The notes below the pieces were generated by a model that saw only the letters and a list, made by a program, of their open reading frames with translations, was not told the DNA's origin and did not search any database. A program made the position numbers and the translations under genes. 64,000 nucleotides of DNA from Deltaproteobacteria bacterium (lineage in GTDB: Bacteria > Desulfobacterota > BSN033 > WVXP01). Shown piece by piece: positions 35,526-44,888 of the stretch (position 1 is its first letter; every line of letters starts with the position of its first letter). The DNA is taken from positions 62,001 to 126,000 of the forward strand of contig JAFDHF010000004.1 of assembly GCA_019308905.1 (NCBI GenBank), given 5' to 3'.

Positions 35526-36635
35526 TCAGGCCTTTCCATGGGTGACAAACTCGATGATCTGATCCCTACCGAGACCCGCCAGGCCCAGATCCTTGAGACC
35601 TACACCGTGGGCCCTGTAATCGAAGTCGGCAAAAATCCGAAGTATTTCTATGATCGCCTTTGTTACCGGAACTTCGATCCCGACGACCTCGGCGAGTTGC
35701 TCCAGGGGTACGAAGAAATAGCAGAGATCTTCCCTCAAGACTCTCCTGTTCCCACCGTCGTTGGTCCAGCGCCGTGTGTGAGGGTTCGTAACGTTACCGA
35801 AAATCTCGTATAGACTCCCTCCCTCGTAACCGTAAGCCCTCCTCATCCAGTCGAGGTACGTGATCGTTTCACACCCAAATGCGCGGGCAACCATTATCCG
35901 TTCCTGGTCGAAGGCGTCTGCGAGCTTTCCGGCACACATCGATATCTCGCCGTAGAATCGGAACTCCTTTGACCGTTCGAAAAAGAACTCCGCCTTTGGG
36001 ATGTTGATCTGCGCATGAACAGCCGGATTGCCCGGGTGGAGATTGTTCTCCAGCACGTGCTTGGACAGAATTAACTGGGGGTAGACTCTCTTGAGAAGTT
36101 CGTAGGCGCCGGGGTTTCTCGTTGCGGGCCAGGCCGATACCCTTATGTCCCTTTTGAAATTATAGATGTGGGCAGCGGCAGGCCCGACCTTTCTGCTAAG
36201 ATAGGGCATGATGTTCTCTTCCACGAAGGTTATCTTCTCCAACAGGTTACCCTTCTCGAGCAATTCCCTAGATCTCAGAGAAGCCCAATACCCCGTGGTC
36301 ACCACGACGGTCTGACCCTCGACGAAGTATGGGGAAAGAGCTGCGACTATTCCATCGACCGCCATGGCCGGGGCGTTGATCATGATCAGCTCCACATCGC
36401 GAAGGGCTTCTTCGGCCTCGTCTGTGATCACTTCCAGCCGGGCCAATCCCGTCTTGCCGGAGTACGTATTGCCCGTCAGCATTATCCCGCCCGATCTACG
36501 GATGGGATCCAGGTTATCCTTGAAGTCCGGAAACTCGTAGAGGCTGACCCTGCATCCATAGAGGGCAAGGTCTGCCGCCATTGCCATCCCACCGCTTCCG
36601 CACCCGCAGACCAAAAGATTCGGCAAATCCCGCAT
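35526..36635 (-). CDS. Octopine/opine dehydrogenase family protein (first copy)
   Basis: A 369-residue NAD(P)-dependent oxidoreductase. The N-terminal Rossmann loop GCGSGG near residue 11 and the NAPAMAVDGIVAAL segment define the cofactor domain; the C-terminal helical opine-dehydrogenase domain includes NNLHPGNPAVHA, where the His is a likely catalytic residue by family comparison. The family joins or cleaves N-(1-carboxyalkyl) amino acids. GAGGAGGTGA precedes the start. It lies 97 bp after the serine dehydratase gene on the same strand, and a second family member is at 43738. Confidence 0.8.
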   Translation of the reverse strand: MRDLPNLLVCGCGSGGMAMAADLALYGCRVSLYEFPDFKDNLDPIRRSGGIMLTGNTYSGKTGLARLEVITDEAEEALRDVELIMINAPAMAVDGIVAALSPYFVEGQTVVVTTGYWASLRSRELLEKGNLLEKITFVEENIMPYLSRKVGPAAAHIYNFKRDIRVSAWPATRNPGAYELLKRVYPQLILSKHVLENNLHPGNPAVHAQINIPKAEFFFERSKEFRFYGEISMCAGKLADAFDQERIMVARAFGCETITYLDWMRRAYGYEGGSLYEIFGNVTNPHTRRWTNDGGNRRVLREDLCYFFVPLEQLAEVVGIEVPVTKAIIEILRIFADFDYRAHGVGLKDLGLAGLGRDQIIEFVTHGKA

Positions 36636-36732
36636 AAGATCACCTCCTCGTCAATGGAGTGTCCAACAAGGAAAGGTAGGAATCACTCGGAATGACAGAT
36701 TCCAGGACAAGGCAGGAAGAGGGACGGTTTCT

Positions 36733-38274
36733 TCAGGATCTTTTTCGGCCGTAGACCCGCTCTTCGATCCTCTTGGCCGTCGGTGTCGTAGACAGGCCCG
36801 CCCCCAGCGTGTCTCGGAGCCTCGGATCCATCAGCTCGCCGACTTCCTTCATGGCGCCTATCACCTCGTCTGGCGGAATCACGCTTCGGATGCCCGACAG
36901 GGCCATGTCGGCCGCTATGAAAGCATTGGCAACGGCCCCCGCGTTTCGCTTGATACACGGGACCTCGGTCAGGCCCGCCACAGGGTCACAGACCAACCCC
37001 AGGATGTTCTTGAGGGCGATGGCCACGGCCTGACCGCACTGATCCGGTGTTCCATCTGCAAGCTCGACCAGGGCGGCGGCTGCCATGGCCGACGCCACGC
37101 CGCACTCGCCCTGGCATCCTCCCACCGCACCGGAGATCGTCGAATTTTCCGCAATAATCAACCCCATTCCCGCCGCAGCGAAGAGAGCCTCCACGAGCCT
37201 GGAATCGGAAATTTTCCTGTCCTCTCCCATGGCCACCACCGTTCCTCCGAGGATTCCGCAGGAGCCCGCCGTGGGGCAGGCCACCACGCGACCCAGAGCC
37301 GCGTTCACCTCCGCCGACGCCAGTGCCAATGCAGATGCCCGAACCAGGGTGGATCCCGATAGCGTCCTGCCCTCCGTCCTCGCCTCGTCGAGGGCCTTGC
37401 CGCTTCCACGAACCAGCCCTGCCACGGTCTTGGGAACCTGAGAAACCCCGGCGTAACCGGCCTCCCTCATTACGCGCAGGCACCGCTCCATCCGACCCCT
37501 CACGGCCTCTTCTCCCTGGCCGGTATTGTTCTTCTCATACTCGATCACGGCCTTACCCACGGAAATCCCCTCTTCAGCCGCCTTCCCCACCAGATCCTCG
37601 ATCTTGCCGAAGAATTCCAGTCCAAACCCCTTGCCCTCGATGACGGGTCTGAAATAGAAGACCTCTCGACCTCCACCACGGAGGGAGGCGACCGCTCGGC
37701 TGGCCTCTTCTTCAGAGACGGTGTCCGAACGAAACTGGGCACAATCCCCCTCTTCTCTCAAGACACACTGCCACCCGGGTCCAAGGAGGACAGAGGCCTT
37801 CTCGGTCTCCTCTTCCAGGCAGAGGATCTCATGGTGGTCTCCGGTCATCTCCACGGAGAATCCGTTGACTTCCTCGATGACGATGTTCCCTCCACCGATG
37901 GTCTTGGCCCGCACCTTGCTCGATGAACCGTCCCGACCCTTTTGGATGACAACGACCGTGCTCGGATGTGCACCTGGAATCGTAACCCTCTCGCACTCCA
38001 CGGTGATGCCCTTGGCCTCGGCGATCTCAAAGGCCTTGGGGATCCTCTCGTCGTCCACCTGAAACCCCATGAGCCCTCCCAAGATCCCTGCATCCGTCAG
38101 ATGAGTATGGTACACCTCGGCCAGAGAACCGTGAAACTGGAGGCGTACATCCCGAGGATCGTATCCTGTCATCTGGCCGGCCATAAGCCCGATCCGTACG
38201 GCTCCGGCAGTGTGAGAACTCGATGGCCCGATCATGATGGGACCGATAATGTCAAAAAGCCCGTACTTGCCCAT
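36733..38274 (-). CDS. L-serine dehydratase, iron-sulfur type, single chain
   Basis: A 513-residue enzyme that deaminates L-serine to pyruvate. Residues 1-220 are the beta/ACT-like part (GPSSSHTAGAVRIGLMAG, HGSLAEVYHTHLTDAG), and the rest is the alpha part with the [4Fe-4S] ligands in CPTAGSCG, GCQGECG and VCDPVAG. The two parts are fused, as in E. coli SdaA. It opens a two-gene operon with the opine-dehydrogenase-like gene and is divergent from the enolase-superfamily operon, so pyruvate or serine is a probable product of the island. Confidence 0.92.
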   Translation of the reverse strand: MGKYGLFDIIGPIMIGPSSSHTAGAVRIGLMAGQMTGYDPRDVRLQFHGSLAEVYHTHLTDAGILGGLMGFQVDDERIPKAFEIAEAKGITVECERVTIPGAHPSTVVVIQKGRDGSSSKVRAKTIGGGNIVIEEVNGFSVEMTGDHHEILCLEEETEKASVLLGPGWQCVLREEGDCAQFRSDTVSEEEASRAVASLRGGGREVFYFRPVIEGKGFGLEFFGKIEDLVGKAAEEGISVGKAVIEYEKNNTGQGEEAVRGRMERCLRVMREAGYAGVSQVPKTVAGLVRGSGKALDEARTEGRTLSGSTLVRASALALASAEVNAALGRVVACPTAGSCGILGGTVVAMGEDRKISDSRLVEALFAAAGMGLIIAENSTISGAVGGCQGECGVASAMAAAALVELADGTPDQCGQAVAIALKNILGLVCDPVAGLTEVPCIKRNAGAVANAFIAADMALSGIRSVIPPDEVIGAMKEVGELMDPRLRDTLGAGLSTTPTAKRIEERVYGRKRS

Positions 38275-38415
38275 TGCCCTGGTTTCCTCCTTATTCGGCG
38301 GGAGTCAAAGTCTGATCCGGAGAGACCGCACCGGACAGCAACGAGTTCTCCCACATACGCGGACCCCTGTCAAGATCGCCGATGGAGAAAACACCCCCTC
38401 CTCCTTGTTCGCATC

Positions 38416-38443
38416 TTGACAAAATCCGCGGGTCTGGTACCAT
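38416..38443 (+). promoter_or_regulatory. Promoter of the enolase-superfamily/importer operon
   Basis: TTGACA (38416-38421) and TACCAT (38438-38443) are separated by 16 bp, ending 35 bp before the ATG at 38479. It lies in the 204-bp divergent gap with the serine dehydratase gene, where a shared regulator could bind. Confidence 0.55.
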
Positions 38444-38478
38444 AGCCCTCACATCATGCTTGCCCTGGAGGCTCCCAA

Positions 38479-39624
38479 ATGAGGATCGTTGACATAAGAT
38501 GTCATGTCATCGAACTGCCCTTCTCACAAGAATTCCAGGCCGCCCATTCCACGACCCCTATGAGATCATTTCAAGAGTATCTCGTCGAGGTCCTCACGGA
38601 CGAGGGCATCACCGGAATCGGGAGCAGTTGGTTCTACCGACTTATTCCGAACTGGCAGAGATATCTCGAGGAATCCGTAAAACCCTTTCTCCTGGAAGAG
38701 ATCCGCGATCCCTGTTCCATCGAGGAATTCGTCACCCATTTCCGCGTCATGCCGTTTGGAATCGAATCATCACCACGACCGAGCTGTATCGAACTTGCAC
38801 TCTGGGATATCGTGGGGAAAAGGGCGCAGTTGCCCGTCTACAGGCTTCTGGGCGGAAAGAGAAACAAGGTCAAGGCCTATGCATCGGTTCTCGAGCCCTA
38901 TCCGCTGTTCAGCACAGACCAGTGGGTCGACTTCGTCAAGAGGATCCACGAGGAAGGATTCAAGGCGATAAAACTCCACATAGGTGCACGTTACGACGAC
39001 CCGAAGAGTATCCTGGATGTCGTGGAGGCCATAAGAGCTGAGCTCGGTGATACGATCGAGATCATGATCGATGTCATGCAGGCATGGCTCCCGAGGGGAT
39101 ACGATTTCGCCTCGGCCCTCGAGCTGGCAAGGGGGCTCGAAAAATACGAGGTGAGGTGGCTGGAAGAGCCGCTGCCCCACTCCAACAACCCCGCGTTGAG
39201 TGCGAGACTCTGTGATGCCGTCGATATCGAGATCGCAGGGGGAGGAGCCATGTTCGGGTGGCCTGCCTATAGGAATCTACTCGCCAGCGGCGCGCTCGAT
39301 ATCGTACAACCCGATGTCCAGTTCGCCGGAGGTATCTCGGAAGTCAGGAAGATAGCCTTTCTCGCCGAGATCTACGGGAGGCGCTGCATACCGCATTTCT
39401 TCGGCACAGGGCTGGCCTTGGCGGCGACCCTCCATGCGTGCAGCCTGATCGATTCCCCTTATGTAGAATACCCCTATCACCCGCCTTACATCACGCCCGA
39501 GATCAGAGACGCGATTTTGGACGATCCGATAAGGATAGACGAAAACGGGTATGTCGATGTTCCAGAAGAACCAGGGATCGGTGTCAGGTTGAAAGACTCC
39601 TGGGCGGATTATCTCTGCCGGTAA
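38479..39624 (+). CDS. Enolase superfamily protein, mandelate racemase-like (first copy)
   Basis: A 381-residue protein with the capping domain (residues 1-125) and TIM barrel. Candidate acid-base and metal residues are KLHIG on the second strand (KxH), Asp in MIDVMQAW, Glu in WLEEPLPH, the third ligand region EIAGGGAM, and a C-terminal histidine in IPHFFGTG. The combination KxH plus a C-terminal His points to the mandelate-racemase subgroup (dehydratase or epimerase). It starts the plus-strand operon; the substrate is not predictable by eye. Confidence 0.82.
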   Translation: MRIVDIRCHVIELPFSQEFQAAHSTTPMRSFQEYLVEVLTDEGITGIGSSWFYRLIPNWQRYLEESVKPFLLEEIRDPCSIEEFVTHFRVMPFGIESSPRPSCIELALWDIVGKRAQLPVYRLLGGKRNKVKAYASVLEPYPLFSTDQWVDFVKRIHEEGFKAIKLHIGARYDDPKSILDVVEAIRAELGDTIEIMIDVMQAWLPRGYDFASALELARGLEKYEVRWLEEPLPHSNNPALSARLCDAVDIEIAGGGAMFGWPAYRNLLASGALDIVQPDVQFAGGISEVRKIAFLAEIYGRRCIPHFFGTGLALAATLHACSLIDSPYVEYPYHPPYITPEIRDAILDDPIRIDENGYVDVPEEPGIGVRLKDSWADYLCR

Positions 39625-39749
39625 AGGGGCCACCCTTTTGTTCACTCCAGAGGAAAGGAGGGATGGTATCTTCCACAGACGGGAGGTTGCACCCTGTATC
39701 TCGGTGTTGCCTGTTGCTTTCATAACGCTCAGCAAAGGAGGTGTGAAAG

Positions 39750-41417
39750 ATGGGAGATGAAAAAGGCATTAAGAGACGGGACTTTCTAAGAATGACCGGC
39801 GCCGCCGTGGGGATCGCCGCTCTGGGGGGAGCGGATTTCTCAATGGCCGCTGCAAAACTCGGCAAGAAGGTCGAAAGGTCGAAGCTCATGACCACAACGG
39901 CCACCTTCGATCCCGTGAGACCGGAGATGGCCAGGGCGATCTGCGAGGCCTTCTCCAGGCACCTCGGCTGGGACGCCGAGCCCTATCCCATCGATTATAA
40001 TCAGAACGTCCAAAAGGTGATAATGGAACACGACTATGACATGTGGCTGGTCCGCTTTACGGGATCATCCATACGAATCGACCCCAATGTGTTTATCTAT
40101 AAGGCTCATCACTCTTCGCAGTACAAAAAGGGCGGCTACAACTGGGCGGGCTACAACAATCCCGAACTCGACAGGCTCGCGGAGGAGCAGCAGAGCGAGA
40201 TGGACCGTGAGAGGAGACAGGAGATCGTCTATAAGGCCCAAGAGATCATCCACCAGGACCAACCGGAAAATGTTCTGGTAAACCCCTATATGACCAATGC
40301 ATACCGGACGGACAGGCTCAGAAACCTGGTCCCCCAGATGGGTGAGGGGATAGGTAGCTTCTGGACCGACGTGGAAATGGAGGTCGTCCAGGGGGACGGC
40401 TATGTGAGAACCGGGGCTACCGTCGCGCTGAAGAACCTGAATCCCATCGCGGTCAAGGACGCCAACGAATTCAAGGAGCTGAGGATGATCTACGACCGGC
40501 TCTTCCGGATCTCCCCAAAAGGTGTGGCCGAGCCCTGGGCAGCAAAATCGTTGAGCGTCGTGAGTCCTACCGTAATCGATATGACCCTCAGGCAAGGGAT
40601 GAGATTCCATGACGGCCAAGAAGTGACGGCAGAAGATATCAAGTTCACTTTCGACTACTACAAGACATGGAAGGCTCCCTTCTTCCTGGAATCCCTGAAA
40701 AAGATCAAGGCCATCGAGATCACCGGCAGGTATTCCCTCCGATTCGAACTGACCTCTCCCTATGCGCCGCTCATCCCGAACCTGTTCGGCAGCATCTTTA
40801 TCCTTCCCAAGCACATCTGGAAGGATATTCCCGAAAAGGTCGACGTGGAAGATCCGCTCAAGTACCCTAACGAGAAACCCGTCGGCAGCGGGCCCTTCCG
40901 GTTCGATTACTGGCAGAGGGGAGCCGAGTTGAAGGTCTCCGCCTTCAAGGAGCACTTCCACCCTCCGAAGTGCGCCGGCATAATCAGGATCGTCTATGGC
41001 AGCCACGACTCTATGGCGGCCGCCATCGAGAAGGGGGAGTGTGACCGGACCCGCTACATCTTGAAGCCGAGCCTCATGCAGGATTTGAACAAGCTGCCGA
41101 ACGTGGCGGGCAGAGGCTACCCGAGCCACGGTTTCTACGATCTCTCATATCACACCAGGAGGCCGCCCTTCGATGATCCGGCCTTTCGCAGGGCAATAGC
41201 CCATGTCTTGCCCAAGGGGATAATAAAGGACGTCATACTCGACGGACAAGGAGACCCCGGAGGGTCGGTGATCGCGCCGGCGAACGAGTTCTGGCACAAT
41301 CCCTCTGTAAAACCTTTCCCCAGGGACATCGAGATGGCCAGGCGGATTCTGAGGAAAGCCGGCTATGGCTGGGACAAGCACGGCAAGCTCCACTACCCGC
41401 CTGGAAGAGGCGCATGA
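39750..41417 (+). CDS. Peptide-type ABC transporter binding protein (SBP family 5), apparently circularly permuted, Tat-exported
   Basis: A 555-residue binding protein. AAAGGAGG precedes the ATG, and the N-terminus carries a twin-arginine signal (RRDFLRM, hydrophobic to residue 35). Residues 45-215 look like the usual C-terminal lobe: DYDMWLVRFTG, GGYNWAGYNNPELDRLAEEQ, RRQEIVYKAQEIIHQDQPEN. Residues 222-555 look like the usual N-terminal part: VALKNLNPIAVKD, MRFHDGQEVTAEDIKFTFDY, PVGSGPFRFDYW, FRRAIAHVLPKGIIKDVI, ending in KAGYGWDKHGKLHYPPG, which in normal members leads straight into the segment found here at residue 45. Each part is present once. It serves the importer at 41481-47759. Confidence 0.85.
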   Translation: MGDEKGIKRRDFLRMTGAAVGIAALGGADFSMAAAKLGKKVERSKLMTTTATFDPVRPEMARAICEAFSRHLGWDAEPYPIDYNQNVQKVIMEHDYDMWLVRFTGSSIRIDPNVFIYKAHHSSQYKKGGYNWAGYNNPELDRLAEEQQSEMDRERRQEIVYKAQEIIHQDQPENVLVNPYMTNAYRTDRLRNLVPQMGEGIGSFWTDVEMEVVQGDGYVRTGATVALKNLNPIAVKDANEFKELRMIYDRLFRISPKGVAEPWAAKSLSVVSPTVIDMTLRQGMRFHDGQEVTAEDIKFTFDYYKTWKAPFFLESLKKIKAIEITGRYSLRFELTSPYAPLIPNLFGSIFILPKHIWKDIPEKVDVEDPLKYPNEKPVGSGPFRFDYWQRGAELKVSAFKEHFHPPKCAGIIRIVYGSHDSMAAAIEKGECDRTRYILKPSLMQDLNKLPNVAGRGYPSHGFYDLSYHTRRPPFDDPAFRRAIAHVLPKGIIKDVILDGQGDPGGSVIAPANEFWHNPSVKPFPRDIEMARRILRKAGYGWDKHGKLHYPPGRGA

Positions 41418-41480
41418 TCTCCGAGAAAACCGGGGCGGCGGGGATATCCCTGCAGCCCCCGCCAGGGGTGAAGAAGAGCG

Positions 41481-42467
41481 ATGCGGGAGTATATCATCCA
41501 GAGGATCGCTTACACGTTCGTCACGATCTTCGTGGTAGCCTCGATCCTCTTTCTCATATTCAGGATGTTGCCGGGGGATCCGACCGCCCAGGTGATCAGC
41601 CCGGCCCTGGACGAATCGGCACAGAAGAGGTTGAAACAGGCCTTCGGACTCGACAAGCCCCTCTACGTTCAGTATGTCCTCTATCTCAAGAACCTGACTC
41701 TTCTGAACTGGGGGAGATCCTTTACGTCATCATACAAGGTGACAGACATTCTCTGGTACAGGTTCTGGAATACGGTGTTCCTCATGGGGGCGGGGATGTG
41801 TTTCACCCTCGTCGTGGGACCGGGGCTCGGGATGATCATGGCGTGGAAGAGAAACAGCCCCCTGGACGTGGGGGCCACCGTGGGTGCCTTGATCTTCCAG
41901 TCGGCCCCGCCTTTCATCACGGGGCTGGTCCTGCTCATGGTGCTCAGCTACCGTCTTGATCTCTTCCCCACAGGAGGCATGCACACCCCGGGCTTCCATC
42001 CGGAGAGCCTGGTTGCCCAGTTCCTATCCCGAGACTTTCTCCACCATCTGGTTCTCCCGACCGTGACGGTCGCCCTCTTCTACCTGGCGACACCCATGCT
42101 GATCATGAGAGACAGCATGCTGGAGGTCCTGGGAAGCGATTTCATAGAACTAGCCAAGGCAAAAGGGCTCGCGCCCCACGTGGTGATGATCAAACATGCC
42201 GCCCGCAACGCTCTGCTCGCTGTGGTCACGGTATCCTCGATCATGATCGGCTTCGCCATCGGAGGCCAGGTCATCGTGGAACAGGTCTTTTCCTGGCCCG
42301 GCATGGGCCGGCTCATGGTGGAGGCTGCTTCGGCCCATGATTACCCCGTTGCCCAGGCGACTTTTCTCAGCCTAGCCGCATTGGTGATCATCTTGAATCT
42401 GGCCGCGGATATCGCTTACTGCTACCTCGATCCGAGGATCTCTCTTGGCAAGGAATCCGTGCCGTGA
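41481..42467 (+). CDS. Peptide-type ABC transporter permease (DppB-like)
   Basis: A 328-residue inner-membrane permease with the standard DppB pattern: REYIIQRIAYTFVTIFVV helix, MLPGDPTAQV, LDKPLYVQYVLYLKNL, EAA loop LAKAKGLAPHVVMIKHAARN and the C-terminal VFSWPGMGRLMVEAA with YLDPRISLG. It follows the permuted binding protein by 63 bp. Its DppC partner lies 2.4 kb downstream, separated by an enolase-superfamily gene and an opine-dehydrogenase gene, an unusual interleaving of transport and enzyme genes. Confidence 0.9.
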   Translation: MREYIIQRIAYTFVTIFVVASILFLIFRMLPGDPTAQVISPALDESAQKRLKQAFGLDKPLYVQYVLYLKNLTLLNWGRSFTSSYKVTDILWYRFWNTVFLMGAGMCFTLVVGPGLGMIMAWKRNSPLDVGATVGALIFQSAPPFITGLVLLMVLSYRLDLFPTGGMHTPGFHPESLVAQFLSRDFLHHLVLPTVTVALFYLATPMLIMRDSMLEVLGSDFIELAKAKGLAPHVVMIKHAARNALLAVVTVSSIMIGFAIGGQVIVEQVFSWPGMGRLMVEAASAHDYPVAQATFLSLAALVIILNLAADIAYCYLDPRISLGKESVP

Positions 42468-42551
42468 GGCGGTCCGGCTGCATGAGGGGCCAGGACCGGG
42501 GAACAGAACCTTTCATCGGAGCGTGCGCCCGCGGTGGAGGAACCGATTCCC

Positions 42552-43679
42552 ATGAAGATAACCATGATAGAGCTTTCCCATGTCTCCATCCCCCTGGCCA
42601 AGCCGTACAGGTTGTCCAAGGTCTACGGGACGGTCAGAGAGGCTCAGGCCGTAATAGCCCTTGTCCACACGGATCAGGGTATCATCGGCTTCGGTGAGGC
42701 CGATCCCCTGCCTCCTTTCACCGACGAGTCGGCCGGTGGGGTGATGGCCGTCATACGGGACTGCCTGGGGCCGGCTCTTCTCAACGAGGACCCGACAAGG
42801 ATCTCGTTCCTCTGGAAGAAGATGGAGGGAGCCATACACGGCAACCCCATGGCCAAGGGCGCCCTGGACACGGCCCTTTACGATATCCTGGGAAAGCAAC
42901 TCGATGTGCCTGTCTACACGCTGCTAGGCGGATCCTTCAGATCGAGGATAGAAGTCCTGTGGCCTCTGGGAAGCGGAAGCCCCCAGGAGGACACCGAGCA
43001 GATAGAGGAGAAGTTGAATGAGGGATACAGAACCTTCATGCTCAAGATGGGAGCCCTTCCCATACCTGAGGAAGTCGAGAGGATAAGGGCCGTAAGAGAG
43101 CGCTTCGGGTCGGAGATCCATCTCATGGTCGACGTGAATCAGGGATGGAGGGTGGAAGAGGCCCTGGAATTCGCATCCGCCTTAGGAGGTTACAGACTCG
43201 ACTTCATCGAGCAGCCCGTGGCTCGGAGGGATCTGAAGGGACTCGGAAGAATCCGGGAGAGGTCAGGATTTGCCGTATCCGCGGATGAGAGTCTGGTCAC
43301 CCCTTCCGATGCCGTGGAACTCATCGAGCAGGAGGCCGTCGATATTTTCAGCGTCAAGGTTTCCAAGAACGGGGGGATTTCCCAGGCCAGAAAGATCGCT
43401 CTTCTTGCGGAAGTTTCAGGGATAAGGTGCCTCGTGAACAGCATGCTGGAATTTGGAATCTCCCAGGCGGCAGCCTTACATCTGGGGGCCGCAATGCCGA
43501 ATCTCCTCGACTGCGGGCACTGCTACATGTCGACACTACGCATGGCTGACGATATCACCGATTTTTCGGCCCACGTAAAGGACGCGACGGCCGTACCTCC
43601 CGATAGCCCGGGATTGGGAGTCCATGTCGATTCGGAGAAGGTGGAGAAGTACCGTAGAGGATATCTGAAGATCAGCTGA
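42552..43679 (+). CDS. Enolase superfamily protein, muconate-lactonizing-enzyme-like (second copy)
   Basis: About 375 residues. The ATG at 42552 is chosen; a GTG six codons earlier is in frame. Metal ligands are Asp in MVDVNQGW, Glu in FIEQPVARRD and the Asp/Glu of SADESLVT; the base on the sixth strand is Lys in FSVKVSKNGG. On the second strand the usual KxK reads M-L-K (FMLKMG), so the first lysine is missing. This fits the MLE subgroup, which includes dipeptide epimerases and N-acylamino-acid racemases. It lies between the two permease genes of the importer. Confidence 0.82.
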   Translation: MKITMIELSHVSIPLAKPYRLSKVYGTVREAQAVIALVHTDQGIIGFGEADPLPPFTDESAGGVMAVIRDCLGPALLNEDPTRISFLWKKMEGAIHGNPMAKGALDTALYDILGKQLDVPVYTLLGGSFRSRIEVLWPLGSGSPQEDTEQIEEKLNEGYRTFMLKMGALPIPEEVERIRAVRERFGSEIHLMVDVNQGWRVEEALEFASALGGYRLDFIEQPVARRDLKGLGRIRERSGFAVSADESLVTPSDAVELIEQEAVDIFSVKVSKNGGISQARKIALLAEVSGIRCLVNSMLEFGISQAAALHLGAAMPNLLDCGHCYMSTLRMADDITDFSAHVKDATAVPPDSPGLGVHVDSEKVEKYRRGYLKIS

Positions 43680-43737
43680 TCAGAGGTTCAACAGGCCGAG
43701 CCTCTGTTCAAACCGCCGCCACGGAAGGAGGACCGAG

Positions 43738-44844
43738 ATGGGAGAACAAGACCTGAGGTTTGCGGTGCTGGGATCGGGCAATTCAGGGCATGCCTTTGCA
43801 GCCGATATCTCGCTGAAAGGGTTCCGTGTCAACCTGGCCGACCTGCCCCAGTTCAAAGCGAACATAGAGGCGATTCGAGAAAAGGGGGGGATCGAGATAA
43901 CAGGTGAATCGAGCAAGGGCTTTGCCAGATTGGATATGGTAACTACCGACCTCGAAAAAGCAGTCAGAGGAGTTGACATCATCCTTATCGCAGCGCCTGC
44001 AAACGCCCATGAACCATTCTCAAGGGCCTTGGCCCCTTTTTTCGAGGACGGGCAGTTCATCGTCTTCGTGTCCAATTTCGGGGCACTCAGGTTCAGGAAC
44101 TGGATGGCCCAGATGGATGTGAAGACCGATGTCACACCCGTTGAAACCCAGAGCCTCGTCTATGCTACCAGGTTCCGCAGCCCGGGCAGTGTCGAGGTAT
44201 TCGCCGTGAAGAACCAACTCCCGGCAGCCGCACTCCCTGCCAGACGTACAGGGGAATTTGTCGAGAAGATGTCCCGGGCCTTCCCCGAGATAGTTGCCGG
44301 CGAGAACATCTTGTTTACGAGCCTGAACAATCTCAACCCAGTGGTTCATCCTCCCATGACCCTTCTGAATACCGGCAGAATCGAGTCGACTCTCGGCAAA
44401 GGCTGGAACCTCTACGGCGACGGTGCAACGGAATCGGTCGCCAAGGTCATGCTGAGTGTGGACGCTGAGAGAATGGCCTTGCTCGATCTTCTCGGGGTCG
44501 GCAAGAGCCCCATAAAGGAAAGCTTCACAAGGTTCTACAAGAAGTACGGGGTGGAGGGAGAGACCCTTTCCCAGTTGCTCAGAAAGAGTCCCATCCACGC
44601 CAACCCCACCATGTCGGCACCATCCTCGATGAATGACCGCTACGTGACGGAGGATATTCCCTTCGGGCTCGTCCCGTGGTCATCCATGGGGCACATGTGG
44701 TCGAGCCCCACCCAGACGATCGATGCCGTCATACAGATCGCGTCGGTCATAGAGGGGGTCGACTATTTCAAAGAGGGTATAACCGTAAAGGAACTGGGGA
44801 TCGAAGGAATGAGCCCTGAACAGGTCAGAGACATGGTTGAATGA
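43738..44844 (+). CDS. Octopine/opine dehydrogenase family protein (second copy)
   Basis: A 368-residue protein with Rossmann motif GSGNSGHAFAADISLKG, the family segment ILIAAPANAHEPFSRAL, and the C-terminal domain beginning around NNLNPVVHPPMTLLN, whose HPP histidine matches the opine-dehydrogenase active-site region. AAGGAGGA precedes the ATG. It is clearly related to the protein at 35526 but diverged, so the two probably act on different substrates or in opposite directions. Conserved reaction: reversible NAD(P)H-linked formation of N-carboxyalkyl amino acids. Confidence 0.82.
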   Translation: MGEQDLRFAVLGSGNSGHAFAADISLKGFRVNLADLPQFKANIEAIREKGGIEITGESSKGFARLDMVTTDLEKAVRGVDIILIAAPANAHEPFSRALAPFFEDGQFIVFVSNFGALRFRNWMAQMDVKTDVTPVETQSLVYATRFRSPGSVEVFAVKNQLPAAALPARRTGEFVEKMSRAFPEIVAGENILFTSLNNLNPVVHPPMTLLNTGRIESTLGKGWNLYGDGATESVAKVMLSVDAERMALLDLLGVGKSPIKESFTRFYKKYGVEGETLSQLLRKSPIHANPTMSAPSSMNDRYVTEDIPFGLVPWSSMGHMWSSPTQTIDAVIQIASVIEGVDYFKEGITVKELGIEGMSPEQVRDMVE

Positions 44845-44888
44845 CAAGGAGGGGGCGGCTTCAAGCCCCTCTCGGATGGTGAGCCCGG

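Noticed and set aside
40065-41129. Long antisense frame inside the permuted binding-protein gene, considered as an alternative explanation
   Set aside because: The sense strand has a Tat signal, ribosome site and family motifs throughout; the antisense translation has none.
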